64,000 nucleotides of DNA from assembly GCF_948472415.1 (NCBI RefSeq), contig NZ_OX419519.1, positions 4,712,001 to 4,776,000 on the forward strand. The letters run 5' to 3'. The notes below the pieces were generated by a model that saw only the letters and a list, made by a program, of their open reading frames with translations, did no database searches and was not told where the DNA came from. Below, one piece after another: positions 41,950-51,058 of the stretch. A program made the translations under genes and the position numbers. The stretch comes from Kitasatospora fiedleri. Its GTDB lineage: Bacteria > Actinomycetota > Actinomycetes > Streptomycetales > Streptomycetaceae. The stretch's first letter is position 1. Every line of letters starts with the position of its first letter.

Positions 41950-44682
41950 TCAGGGGGCGGTGTAGCCCTGGATGTCGACGATCGCGTCGGTGCTGCCCAC
42001 GTGGTTCGCGACCTCGATCAGGCCGTCGCGCACGGGCACCAGCGCCAGGTTCGAGACGATCGCCCCGGGCACCAGGTTGAGGTTCGAGGTGGTCCACTCG
42101 GTGGTCGCGGGGTCGCCCGCGGCCAGCCAGTCCTCGTACCGGGAGTTCAGGCCGGTCAGGTTGACCAGCACCGCCGTGGCGTCGGCCGGGACGCCGTACT
42201 TCCGGACGTCCACCAGGGTCTCGGACGCCGGGCTGACCGGCTTCCCGGCGGTCCGGGTGTCCAGCGCGCGCACCGGGCGCACCGGCACCAGCGGGTTGTC
42301 CGCGGCGCCGTAGTAACCCTGCAGGTCGGCGATCACCTGCACGGCGCCGACGTGGTTGTACAGCCTGACCGTGCCGTCCGCGGCGATCGGGACGGTGACC
42401 TGGTTGGCGACGGTCGCGCCCCGGCTCACGTTCAGGTTCGAGACCGACACCGGGAACGACGGGTTCGCCGCGATGTAGGTGTGCTCGGTGGAACCGGTCG
42501 CGGTCAGGTTCAGCACCGCCACCTTCGCGTCGTCCGGCAGCAGGCCGGGCCCGCGCACCTTGAACGACAGCGAGGCGTCCGCGCCCAGCGCCCCGGCCCG
42601 CGCGCCCAGCCCGCTGCGGGTGTCCAGCGCCCGGACCGCCCGCACCGGGTGCAGGTCCGTCCGGACCTGCGGCTTCACGCCGTAGTAGCCCTGCACGTCC
42701 GCGACCAGGTCGGTGCGGCCGGAGTGGTTGTACAGCGTGATGGTGCCGTCCGCCGCCACCGGGACCATCGCCGTGTTGCCGACGTCCCGGCCCGGCACGG
42801 CGTTCAGGTTCGAGGTGTCCGGCCGGGTGCCGTCCCCGTACGCGATGACGTGGGTCTCCTCGGTGCTGCCGGTCGCCGTCAGGTTGACCAGCACCGCCGT
42901 CACCGTGCCGTCGCCGGGCACCCCGGCCGTACCGGTCACCTTCAGCTTCAGCGTGCCGTCCGGCCCGAGTCGCCCCTTCGGCGCACCCAGCCCGCTGCGG
43001 GTGTCCAGCGTCCGCACCGGCTGCGCCAGCGGCACGTACGCGGGACCGACGGTGACCGTGGCGGTCCGGTCCGTGTCCAGCGTGCGGCCGCCGGCGTCCG
43101 CGAGGTTCATCCGCACCGTGTACGTGCCGGGCGCCGCGTAGCGGTGGGTGGTGGTCGGCGTGGCGGACGAGGAGGTGCTGCCGTCGCCGAAGTCGTACCG
43201 GTAGGAGACCACCGGGTACGGGCTGTACGGGTCGACGGCCTCGACCCGGGTGGTGAGCAGGTCCGCGCCCTCGACGGGCCGGACCTCCAGGCCGGCGCTG
43301 ATCGGGCCCGCCGGGAGCGTCAGGGGGCGCGTCGAGACGACCGGCTTGCCCGTGGTGTCGACCACCCTCAGCTCCACCTGGTAGCTGCCGTTCCCGGGGA
43401 AGGAGTGGACGACCCGCTGGCCGTCGGTCACCGCCACCGGCGCGCTGCCGTCGCCGAAGTCCAGGGTGGCGGAGGCCACCGGGAACCACGGCGAGGAGTA
43501 CGCGACGTCGAACGCCACGCCGTACGGGCCGGGCAGCGGCGGCTCGTTGGTGACCTGGAGACCGGCGGTGAGCGGGTTGGTGACCTCGCCCGCCCCCCGG
43601 TCGTACCAGCCGGGGCCGGTACCGGTGTTCGCGACGTTCGGGTGGTCCACCCGGGCGTCCCCGAACGCCGTGCCGGAGGTGCCGCGGGCCCCGGCGTCCG
43701 CCGAGTCGACCGCGGAGTCGTTCACCCGTTCGATGTACGGGCTGGTGAAGTCCCGCTCGCCCTGGCCGGTTCCCGCCCGGAACGCGTCCGCGCTGGTGTA
43801 GGCCGTCCCGGCCCAGCGGTACGCGGGCTCCACGGTCTCCACCGAGTCGTACCGCGCGGACGTCCCGGCCACCGAGTCGGTCGACACGTCGATGCCGTAC
43901 CGGAGCTGCCCGGGGCAGCGGTTCTGGGTGTCGTAGCCGGACAGCACGTTGTTCGCGATCAGGCCACCGGTCGAGCCGTTGCCGAACCGGACCTTGGTCG
44001 CGCAGCCGTAGGTGACGACGGTGTTGGACGTCACCGCGGTGCCGGGCGCCCCGTCGACCACGATGGCGCGGTTCAGGCTGGGTGTCACCCAGTTGGTGCC
44101 GAAGGTCGTCCCGGTGGAGCCGCCGTCGATCTCGACCGGCGCGTTGAAGCTGCTCCGGGTCACCGACACGTCCGTACCGCCGCCGACGTGCAGGGCGTCC
44201 CGCTCGTCCCCGTACGGCGTGCCGACCCGCAGCCGGGACAGCCCGACCTGCTGGGAGTCCGTCACGTCGACCACCGCCCGGGTGCCCGAGGCCGCGGGGG
44301 CGACCACCCCGAGCTCGGCGACCTCGACGTGGTGCACGCCGTCCAGCACCAGCGAGTTCACCCGGCTCGTCCCGGGCATCCCGTGCACGGCGGGGCCGGT
44401 GAAGACGATCGGCGCACCCGCCGTCCCCGAGCGGGTCAGCACCACGTCCTCGGGGTAGGCCCCCGGCGCGATGTGCACGGTCTGGCCCGGCCCGGCCGTC
44501 CGCGCGGCCGCGGAGACCGTGCAGAACGGGGCCGCCTTGCCGCCCGGGCCGTCGTCCGCGCAGTTCGCGCTGGACCGGTCGACCCAGAGGTCCGTGGTCT
44601 GCGCCGAGGCCGCCACCGACGGCAGCACCCCGGTCGCGGCGAGAACCGTCACGGCCGCCGCTGCCACACGTCTTGAACGCAT
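41950..44682 (-). CDS. Secreted beta-helix protein with PKD domains and three DTR-GYY repeats
   Basis: This 910-residue exported protein starts at the ATG at 44682 behind GGGGAGG and has a signal peptide (MRSRRVAAAAVTVLAATG...ASAQ). A right-handed parallel beta-helix follows (about residues 35-375; SSANCADDGPGGKAAPFCTV then repeated short turns). Two PKD-like domains (FDVAYSSPWFPVASATLDFGDGS and YRYDFGDGSTSSSATPTT) lie at about 400-575. Three C-terminal modules of about 110 residues open with VRTLDTRSGLG or VRALDTRSGLG and close with DVQGYYG, DLQGYYG or DIQGYTAP (about 580-910). Such modules are typical of extracellular actinobacterial proteins. The enzyme activity, if any, is unknown; a glycan- or surface-binding role is likely. 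Confidence 0.85.
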   Translation of the reverse strand: MRSRRVAAAAVTVLAATGVLPSVAASAQTTDLWVDRSSANCADDGPGGKAAPFCTVSAAARTAGPGQTVHIAPGAYPEDVVLTRSGTAGAPIVFTGPAVHGMPGTSRVNSLVLDGVHHVEVAELGVVAPAASGTRAVVDVTDSQQVGLSRLRVGTPYGDERDALHVGGGTDVSVTRSSFNAPVEIDGGSTGTTFGTNWVTPSLNRAIVVDGAPGTAVTSNTVVTYGCATKVRFGNGSTGGLIANNVLSGYDTQNRCPGQLRYGIDVSTDSVAGTSARYDSVETVEPAYRWAGTAYTSADAFRAGTGQGERDFTSPYIERVNDSAVDSADAGARGTSGTAFGDARVDHPNVANTGTGPGWYDRGAGEVTNPLTAGLQVTNEPPLPGPYGVAFDVAYSSPWFPVASATLDFGDGSAPVAVTDGQRVVHSFPGNGSYQVELRVVDTTGKPVVSTRPLTLPAGPISAGLEVRPVEGADLLTTRVEAVDPYSPYPVVSYRYDFGDGSTSSSATPTTTHRYAAPGTYTVRMNLADAGGRTLDTDRTATVTVGPAYVPLAQPVRTLDTRSGLGAPKGRLGPDGTLKLKVTGTAGVPGDGTVTAVLVNLTATGSTEETHVIAYGDGTRPDTSNLNAVPGRDVGNTAMVPVAADGTITLYNHSGRTDLVADVQGYYGVKPQVRTDLHPVRAVRALDTRSGLGARAGALGADASLSFKVRGPGLLPDDAKVAVLNLTATGSTEHTYIAANPSFPVSVSNLNVSRGATVANQVTVPIAADGTVRLYNHVGAVQVIADLQGYYGAADNPLVPVRPVRALDTRTAGKPVSPASETLVDVRKYGVPADATAVLVNLTGLNSRYEDWLAAGDPATTEWTTSNLNLVPGAIVSNLALVPVRDGLIEVANHVGSTDAIVDIQGYTAP

Positions 44683-44857
44683 GGGTGTTCCTCCCCAAGT
44701 TCCGGTAAAAACCGAAGGTAGGGGCGTGATGATGCCAGACCGGTCGTACACCGCCGCGCGAGGGTCGCCCCAAGTCCCGTGAGCCCGTCACGGGGTGTTG
44801 GGACACCCGATTCGATGTTGTGACGTGGAAGGGTGTGTGCGCCCGCGCCCGGATGAT

Positions 44858-44882
44858 GAATACTCGGACATCGAATACTCGG
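44858..44882 (+). repeat. Direct repeat upstream of the third SpoIIE gene
   Basis: GAATACTCGG occurs at 44858-44867 and 44873-44882, spaced 15 bases apart, about 45 bases before the TTG start; possibly part of its promoter. Confidence 0.5.
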
Positions 44883-44925
44883 TCTTCTCGACACCGGATG
44901 GGCGCGGGTTGGAGGGGTCGGTCCG

Positions 44926-47442
44926 TTGAACAGCTTCCCGGCACGGAACGTGACGCACGGCAGTAGCGGCTATGCCGCGGTGCCGGAGCAGCCGGGTGCC
45001 CCGACGACCCCCGCCCCGCTGCCGCTCGGCTGGGGACAGGGCGGCTCGGGCACCATCTACGACTACATCCGGGTCGCGACCTTCGCGATCGGGGCCGACG
45101 GGCGGATCGCGCAGTGGAGCGACCGGGCCGCCGAGTTCTTCGGCGTCCCCGCCGCGGAGGCGGTCGGCGCCGACCCGATCACCGCGTTCGTCCCGCGCGA
45201 GCTGTGGCAGCGCGGGCGGGCCCGGCTGGAGCGCATCCTGTCCGGCGAGGAGTGGGTCGGCACCGCCCCCTACCGGGACCAGTCCGGCGCCGAGAGCCTC
45301 GCCGAGGTCTACGCGATGCCCGCCAGCGCCGACGGCTCGGCCACCTGCCTGGCCGTCGACCTGGGCCGGCTGCGCGCCATCGAGACCGACCTGGCCGCCT
45401 CCGAGGCGGTCATCGGCCAGACCCCCACCGGCTTCTTCCTGTTCGACACCGACCTCAAGCTCCAGCGGGTCAACGCCGCATTCGCGGCCGGCGTCGGCCG
45501 CAGCCCCGCCGCCCTGCAGGGCCTCGCCCCCGGCGACGTGTTCCGCCCCTCCGACGCGGACCGGCTGCTGCTCGCCCTGCGCAAGGTGCTCACCGGCCAG
45601 GAGCCCGTCCTCGACCTGCGGCTGTCCGGCCCGGTCCGGGCCGCCCGCCCCAGCGCCGGCCGCGACGAGGACCAGCGCACCTGGGCCGTCTCGCTGTACC
45701 GGCTCACCGCCGCCGGCGGCCGCCCGATCGGCGTGGCCGGCCAGGTCCAGGACGTCACCAGCCGGCACATCGCCGAGCGCGAGGCGGCCGGCGTGCGCCG
45801 CAGCCTCGCCCTGCTGAACGAGGCGTCCACCCACATCGGCTCCACCCTCGACCTGGAGACCACCGCCAAGGAACTGCTCGACGTGATCGTCCCGCAGTTC
45901 TGCGACGTCGCCACCGTCGACCTGTACACCGCGCTGCTCACCGGCGACGCCGCCCCGCTCACCGCCAACCCGGAGAGCGGCGAACTGCGCCGGGTCGCCG
46001 TCTCCAGCGTGGTCGGCAACGCCCCCTCGGTGCTCGGCACCGAGCGCGGCGGCGTCCGGGTCGCCGAGGCCGGCGGCACGCTCTGCTACCCGCCGCGCTC
46101 CCCGCACGCCCGCGCCCTGCGCACCGGCCGCAGCGTCGTCCCGCAGCCCGGGCCCGACCCGCTGCTGCGCTCCACCCTGGTGGTGCCGCTGGTCGCCCGC
46201 GACCAGGTGCTCGGGCTGGTCCAGCTCTCCCGGGCGATCGGCAGCGAGCCGTTCGACGCCCGCGAGGTGGCGATCGCCGAGGAACTCGTCGCCCGCGCCG
46301 CCGTCTGCGTCGACAACGCCCGCCTCTACCGCCGCGAGCACGAGCGCGCGCTGATCCTCCAGCGCAGCCTGCTGCCCCCCGGCAACCCGGCCGCCTCCGG
46401 CCTGGAGATCGCCCGCCGCTACCTGCCCAGCAACAACAACACCGAGGTCGGCGGCGACTGGTTCGACGTCATCCCGCTGCCCGGCAGCCGCACCGCCCTG
46501 GTGATCGGCGACGTGATGGGCCGCGGCCTGCGCGCCGCCGTCGCGATGGGCCAACTGCGCACCGCCGTACGCACCCTGGCCATGCTCGACCTCGACCCCG
46601 AAGAGGTGCTCTCCGCCCTCGACGAGATCGCCCGCGGCCTGGGCAACGACGAGGACCCGGACCGCTCCAGCGCCGAGGTCTACCTCGCCACCTGCGTCTA
46701 CGCCGTCTACGACGCCGTCAAGCAGCGCTGCACCTTCGCCAACGCCGGCCACCTCCCGCCGGTGCTGCTGGCCCCCGGCCAGGGCGCCCGGACCATCACC
46801 GTGCCGCCCGGCCTGCCGCTCGGCGTCGGCGGCGAGCCGTTCGAGGAGGTCACCGTCGACCTGCCGGAGGGCGCCGTGCTGGCCCTCTACACCGACGGCC
46901 TGGTCGAGTCCCGCAAGCACCAGCTCGACGAGGGCATCGACGCGTTCCGGGCCGCCCTGGAGGGCGGCTCCGACCGGATCGAGGAACTCTGCGACCAGGT
47001 GCTGGAGGAGCTCAACCCGCACCACGGCGAGGACGACATCGCCCTGCTGATGGCCAAGGTCAAGGGCCTGCCCAAGGGCTCGGTCGGCGACTGGCGGCTG
47101 CCCCCCGAGCCCACCTCGGTCGCCAAGGCCCGCGAGGCCGCCTGCGGCTGGCTGCTGGAGCGCGGCCTGGACGAACTGGTCGACACCTCCGAGCTGCTGG
47201 TCAGCGAGCTGGTCACCAACGCGCTGCGGCACGGTCGCGGCGAGATCCGGCTGCGGCTGCTGCGCGACAAGACCATGGTCTGCGAGGTCTGGGACGACGC
47301 CTACGCCCAGCCCCGCCAGCGCCGCGCCCAGGAGACCGACGAGGGCGGCCGCGGCCTCCAGCTGGTCTCCCTGCTGGCCGAGCGCTGGGGCAGCCGGCGC
47401 ACCCCCAAGGGCAAGATCGTCTGGTTCGAGCTGTCCCTCTAG
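44926..47442 (+). CDS. PAS-PAS-GAF SpoIIE phosphatase with C-terminal HATPase (second large copy)
   Basis: This 838-residue protein has the same layout as the gene at 39126, without the long disordered head. It has two PAS domains (about 48-155 and 165-290), GAF (about 295-480), SpoIIE PP2C (about 490-700; GGDWFDVIPLPGSRTALVIGDVMGRG, DGLVESRK, DDIALLM) and HATPase (about 715-838; SELVTNALRHGRG, GRGLQLV). The start codon appears to be TTG at 44926, with GGAGGGG eight bases before it. A PP2C and anti-sigma ATPase on one chain can set the phosphorylation state of the same antagonist. Confidence 0.88.
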   Translation: MNSFPARNVTHGSSGYAAVPEQPGAPTTPAPLPLGWGQGGSGTIYDYIRVATFAIGADGRIAQWSDRAAEFFGVPAAEAVGADPITAFVPRELWQRGRARLERILSGEEWVGTAPYRDQSGAESLAEVYAMPASADGSATCLAVDLGRLRAIETDLAASEAVIGQTPTGFFLFDTDLKLQRVNAAFAAGVGRSPAALQGLAPGDVFRPSDADRLLLALRKVLTGQEPVLDLRLSGPVRAARPSAGRDEDQRTWAVSLYRLTAAGGRPIGVAGQVQDVTSRHIAEREAAGVRRSLALLNEASTHIGSTLDLETTAKELLDVIVPQFCDVATVDLYTALLTGDAAPLTANPESGELRRVAVSSVVGNAPSVLGTERGGVRVAEAGGTLCYPPRSPHARALRTGRSVVPQPGPDPLLRSTLVVPLVARDQVLGLVQLSRAIGSEPFDAREVAIAEELVARAAVCVDNARLYRREHERALILQRSLLPPGNPAASGLEIARRYLPSNNNTEVGGDWFDVIPLPGSRTALVIGDVMGRGLRAAVAMGQLRTAVRTLAMLDLDPEEVLSALDEIARGLGNDEDPDRSSAEVYLATCVYAVYDAVKQRCTFANAGHLPPVLLAPGQGARTITVPPGLPLGVGGEPFEEVTVDLPEGAVLALYTDGLVESRKHQLDEGIDAFRAALEGGSDRIEELCDQVLEELNPHHGEDDIALLMAKVKGLPKGSVGDWRLPPEPTSVAKAREAACGWLLERGLDELVDTSELLVSELVTNALRHGRGEIRLRLLRDKTMVCEVWDDAYAQPRQRRAQETDEGGRGLQLVSLLAERWGSRRTPKGKIVWFELSL

Positions 47443-47460
47443 CCGAACGCCGGCCGGAGG

Positions 47461-48588
47461 CTAGTCGAGGACGACGGCCGCGGCCCGGCCCTCCACGAGG
47501 GCGATCCGGGCCAGGGCGGGGAACAGCTTCCGGGCCCGCTCCAGCGCCCGGCGGGCCTGGTCGGGGCGTCCGGCGGCGAACAGGGCCGCCGCCAGCGAGC
47601 ACTCGGCGTTCGCCGCCGTCAGCGGGTCCGGCTGCATCCGGAGGGCCTGGCCGGCCGCCTTCACGGCCTCCTCCCGCTCCCCGCGCAGCCGCAGCAGGTC
47701 GGCCCGCACCGGGCTGCGCAGCAGGCGCTGTTCGAGCGCCGCACCCTGCGCCGCCAGCCGCGGCAGGTACTCGGTGGGCGGCAGCAGCCCGGCTTCCGCC
47801 GCGCACACCAGGGCCTCGGCGCGCACCAGCGCGGCGGCCCAGCCCAGGTGGGCGACCGGCCCGGCGGCGGTGATCCGCTCGGCCCGCTCCAGGGCCCCGG
47901 CCCACTCGCCGACGGCCAGCAGCGCGCGCACCCGGAGCATGCCGTCGTGCAGGGTGCCGCTCTCCGGTTCGGCGGCCAGCACGGCCACCGCCTCGGCGGG
48001 CCGCCCGTGCGTCAGCGCCAGGGAGGCCGCCCGCTGTCCCGGGGAGGTGCGGGCCTCGGCCAGCGCCTCGGGGGAGGCGGTGGGCAGCCGGAACACCACC
48101 CAGCCCGGGCAGCCGGGGAAGCGGGCCTGCAGGGCCAGCTCCAGCAGGAGCGGCACCGCCACCATCAGGCCGAACACCCACCAGCCGCCCCGGGCCGTCG
48201 CCAGCAGCCACCCGCCCAGCACCAGCGCCGGGACGTACGCGGCCGTCATCCCCGCCCAGGTCCGCGCGCGCGGCCCGGAGACGAGCTGGTACGCACCGGA
48301 GACCACCGGCAGCGGCACCGAGCGCACCGCGAGCGGGCGCGAGCCCGCCCGCAGAACGCGGGACACCCGGCCGAAGCCCAGCGAGTACGCGATCGGCACC
48401 AGCCCGGCGGGCCCGGCCAGCAGGGCGAGGCCGCACTGGGTCAGCAGGTTGCCGGTCACCAGGCCGCCGTAGATCGCGGGCAGCGCGACGTACAGCGGCG
48501 GGAACTCGGCTCCGGACACCAGCGGAACTCCGGCCGCGAACACGACGAACGTCCCGAGGACGATCAGGGAACGGGTCTTCTTCTTCAC
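47461..48588 (-). CDS. Membrane protein with C-terminal TPR-like repeats
   Basis: The 375-residue product has four or five N-terminal hydrophobic segments (about residues 10-165; SLIVLGTFVVFAAGVPLV, LPAIYGGLVTGNLLT and others). A soluble helical half (about 190-375) of Ala/Leu-rich TPR-like repeats follows (EALVCAAEAGLLPPTEYLP, DLLRLRGEREEAVKAAGQALR). The function is not recognised. The GTG at 48588 with GGAAG upstream was used rather than the frame start at 48717. It is divergent from typA. Confidence 0.75.
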   Translation of the reverse strand: MKKKTRSLIVLGTFVVFAAGVPLVSGAEFPPLYVALPAIYGGLVTGNLLTQCGLALLAGPAGLVPIAYSLGFGRVSRVLRAGSRPLAVRSVPLPVVSGAYQLVSGPRARTWAGMTAAYVPALVLGGWLLATARGGWWVFGLMVAVPLLLELALQARFPGCPGWVVFRLPTASPEALAEARTSPGQRAASLALTHGRPAEAVAVLAAEPESGTLHDGMLRVRALLAVGEWAGALERAERITAAGPVAHLGWAAALVRAEALVCAAEAGLLPPTEYLPRLAAQGAALEQRLLRSPVRADLLRLRGEREEAVKAAGQALRMQPDPLTAANAECSLAAALFAAGRPDQARRALERARKLFPALARIALVEGRAAAVVLD

Positions 48589-48799
48589 CGCCGTAGCTTC
48601 CCGGTCCTTGGTGCGTACCGGAAGCAGCGATACCCAGTTGTGATCTCCGCCGCCCCGCGACCGCCCGTTTCGGCTCCATTGAGCCCTTCCCCGTACGATG
48701 GGAAGAAGCCGAGGCATGTGCCGTGCCCGGTGGGTGGACCGGTGAATGCTGACGCGGGCCGGGCACCGTGACCCACGATTCCGGGAGAATCAGCGCCGC

Positions 48800-50704
48800 A
48801 TGCCCACGCGCAACGACATCCGAAACGTCGCCATCGTCGCCCACGTCGACCACGGCAAGACCACCCTGGTCGACGCCATGCTGAAGCAGGCCGGCGCCTT
48901 CGCCGCCCACCAGCAGCTCGACGACCGGATGATGGACTCGAACGACCTGGAGCGCGAGAAGGGCATCACCATTCTCGCGAAGAACACCGCGGTCAAGTAC
49001 CACCCCAAGGACGGTGGCGCGCCGATCACCATCAACATCATCGACACCCCCGGCCACGCCGACTTCGGCGGTGAGGTCGAGCGCGGCCTGTCGATGGTGG
49101 ACGCGGTCGTCCTGCTGGTCGACGCCTCCGAGGGCCCGCTGCCGCAGACCCGCTTCGTGCTGCGCAAGGCGCTCACGGCCCGGCTGCCCGTCATCCTGTG
49201 CATCAACAAGACCGACCGTCCGGACGCCCGGATCGACGAGGTCATCAACGAGACCTACGACCTGTTCCTCGACCTGGACGCGGACGAGGACCAGATCGAG
49301 TTCCCGATCGTCTACGCCTGCGCCCGTGACGGCGTGGCCTCGCTGACCAAGCCGGAGAACGGGACGGTGCCGGCCGACTCCGACAGCCTGGAGCCGTTCT
49401 TCTCCACCATCCTGGAGCACGTCCCGGCCCCGGTCTACGACGAGGACGCCCCGCTGCAGGCGCACGTCACCAACCTGGACGCCGACAACTTCCTGGGCCG
49501 CATCGCGCTGCTCCGGGTCGAGCAGGGCGAGCTGCGCAAGGGCCAGACGGTGGCCTGGATCAAGCGCGACGGCTCGATCCAGAACGTCCGGATCTCCGAG
49601 CTGCTGATGACCGAGGCGCTCACCCGCAAGCCGGCCGAGAAGGCCGGCCCCGGCGACATCTGCGCCGTCGCGGGCATCTCCGAGATCATGATCGGCGAGA
49701 CCCTCGCGGACACCGAGAACCCGATCGCGCTGCCGCTGATCACCGTCGACGAGCCGGCGATCTCGATGACCATCGGCACCAACACCTCGCCGCTGGTCGG
49801 CAAGGGCGGCTCCGGCAAGGGCGCGGACGCCAAGTCCGGCGCCAAGGTGGACCGCAAGGTGACGGCCCGCCAGGTGAAGGACCGCCTGGAGCGCGAGCTG
49901 ATCGGCAACGTGTCGCTGCGCGTGCTGGAGACCGAGCGCCCGGACGCCTGGGAGGTGCAGGGCCGCGGCGAGCTGGCGCTGGCCATCCTGATCGAGACCA
50001 TGCGCCGCGAGGGCTTCGAACTGACCGTCGGCAAGCCGCAGGTGGTCACCCGCGAGGTCAACGGCAAGACCCACGAGCCGGTCGAGCGCCTCACCGTGGA
50101 CGTCCCCGAGGAGCACATGGGCGCCGTCACGCAGCTCATGGGCATCCGCAAGGGCCGGATGGACAACATGTCCAACCACGGTTCGGGCTGGGTCCGGATG
50201 GAGTTCGTGGTGCCGTCCCGCGGCCTGATCGGATTCCGGACGGAGTTCCTCACCAACACCCGCGGCACCGGCATCGCGCACTCGATCCACGAGGGCTACG
50301 AGCCGTGGTTCGGCCAGCTGACGACCCGCAACAACGGCTCCCTGGTCGCCGACCGCTCCGGCGTGGTCACCGCCTTCGCGATGACCAACCTGCAGGAGCG
50401 CGGCGTGCTGTTCACCGACCCCGGCACCGAGGTGTACGAGGGCATGATCGTCGGCGAGAACTCGCGCGCCGACGACATGGACGTGAACATCACCAAGGAG
50501 AAGAAGCTCACCAACATGCGTTCCTCGAACGCCGACGTGGCGGAGTCCATCGTGCCGCCGCGCAAGCTCTCGCTGGAGCAGTCGCTGGAGTTCTGCCGCG
50601 AGGACGAGTGCATCGAGGTGACCCCGGAGACCGTGCGCATCCGCAAGGTCGTCCTGGACGCCAAGGAGCGCGGCCGCACCGCCTCGCGCGCCAAGAAGGG
50701 CTGA
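48800..50704 (+). CDS. typA: Ribosome-associated GTPase TypA/BipA
   Basis: This 634-residue translational GTPase has the elements of TypA: G1 AHVDHGKTT, G3 DTPGHADFGGEVERGL, G4 NKTDRP, domains II/III and the specific C-terminal domain with RGRGELALAILIETMRREGFEL and SSNADVAESIVPP. It binds ribosomes during stress and affects the translation of surface and stress genes. In S. coelicolor the homologue (SCO5111, from memory) directly precedes bldK, and here it precedes an equivalent peptide importer. The ATG at 48800 gives the family start MPTRNDIRNVAIVAHVD. Confidence 0.95.
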   Translation: MPTRNDIRNVAIVAHVDHGKTTLVDAMLKQAGAFAAHQQLDDRMMDSNDLEREKGITILAKNTAVKYHPKDGGAPITINIIDTPGHADFGGEVERGLSMVDAVVLLVDASEGPLPQTRFVLRKALTARLPVILCINKTDRPDARIDEVINETYDLFLDLDADEDQIEFPIVYACARDGVASLTKPENGTVPADSDSLEPFFSTILEHVPAPVYDEDAPLQAHVTNLDADNFLGRIALLRVEQGELRKGQTVAWIKRDGSIQNVRISELLMTEALTRKPAEKAGPGDICAVAGISEIMIGETLADTENPIALPLITVDEPAISMTIGTNTSPLVGKGGSGKGADAKSGAKVDRKVTARQVKDRLERELIGNVSLRVLETERPDAWEVQGRGELALAILIETMRREGFELTVGKPQVVTREVNGKTHEPVERLTVDVPEEHMGAVTQLMGIRKGRMDNMSNHGSGWVRMEFVVPSRGLIGFRTEFLTNTRGTGIAHSIHEGYEPWFGQLTTRNNGSLVADRSGVVTAFAMTNLQERGVLFTDPGTEVYEGMIVGENSRADDMDVNITKEKKLTNMRSSNADVAESIVPPRKLSLEQSLEFCREDECIEVTPETVRIRKVVLDAKERGRTASRAKKG

Positions 50705-50730
50705 CCCCGCCCGGCTCCACCCCGTTCGGC

Positions 50731-50766
50731 CGACCGGCCGGCGTCCTCGCGGACGCCGGCCGGTCG
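50731..50766 (+). terminator. Terminator after typA
   Basis: CGACCGGCCGGCGTCC pairs exactly with its complement around TCGC and is followed by CGTTTT. Confidence 0.9.
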
Positions 50767-50915
50767 CGTTTTCCGTGACGTTCCGTCACCGGACCCCGGA
50801 CGCGGAACGTTCGTTAATCGGACGTCACGGATCGTCATCCGAGACAACTGTCCGTTTCGCCCGTGTCTGGGTATGTCTGCAATGTCCGTTTTCCGGGATT
50901 CATCCGGCGTTCATG

Positions 50916-50942
50916 TGACCAAATTGAAATCCGTATTGGTCA
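50916..50942. promoter_or_regulatory. Inverted repeat operator upstream of the first peptide-importer operon
   Basis: TGACCAA and TTGGTCA are exact inverted copies around a 13-base AT-rich spacer, about 117 bases before the lipoprotein start. The 292-bp gap before the operon is the most AT-rich intergenic region here and also has TGTCCGTTT twice (near 50849 and 50884). No other gene is visible in it. Confidence 0.6.
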
Positions 50943-51058
50943 TTTCCGTATCCGTGAGTGACCGATAGTGGGTGCAGTCGAGCTCGGGTCGAGGCTCCTG
51001 CGCAGGGGTGCGCGCCAGGCCGCGAGTGATCTGCAACACGATTTCAGGAGGCACACCC

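Noticed and set aside
50866..50880. GGGTAT near 50871 as a sigma-B-type promoter of the importer operon
   Set aside because: No GnnT element lies at the required 14-16 bases upstream.
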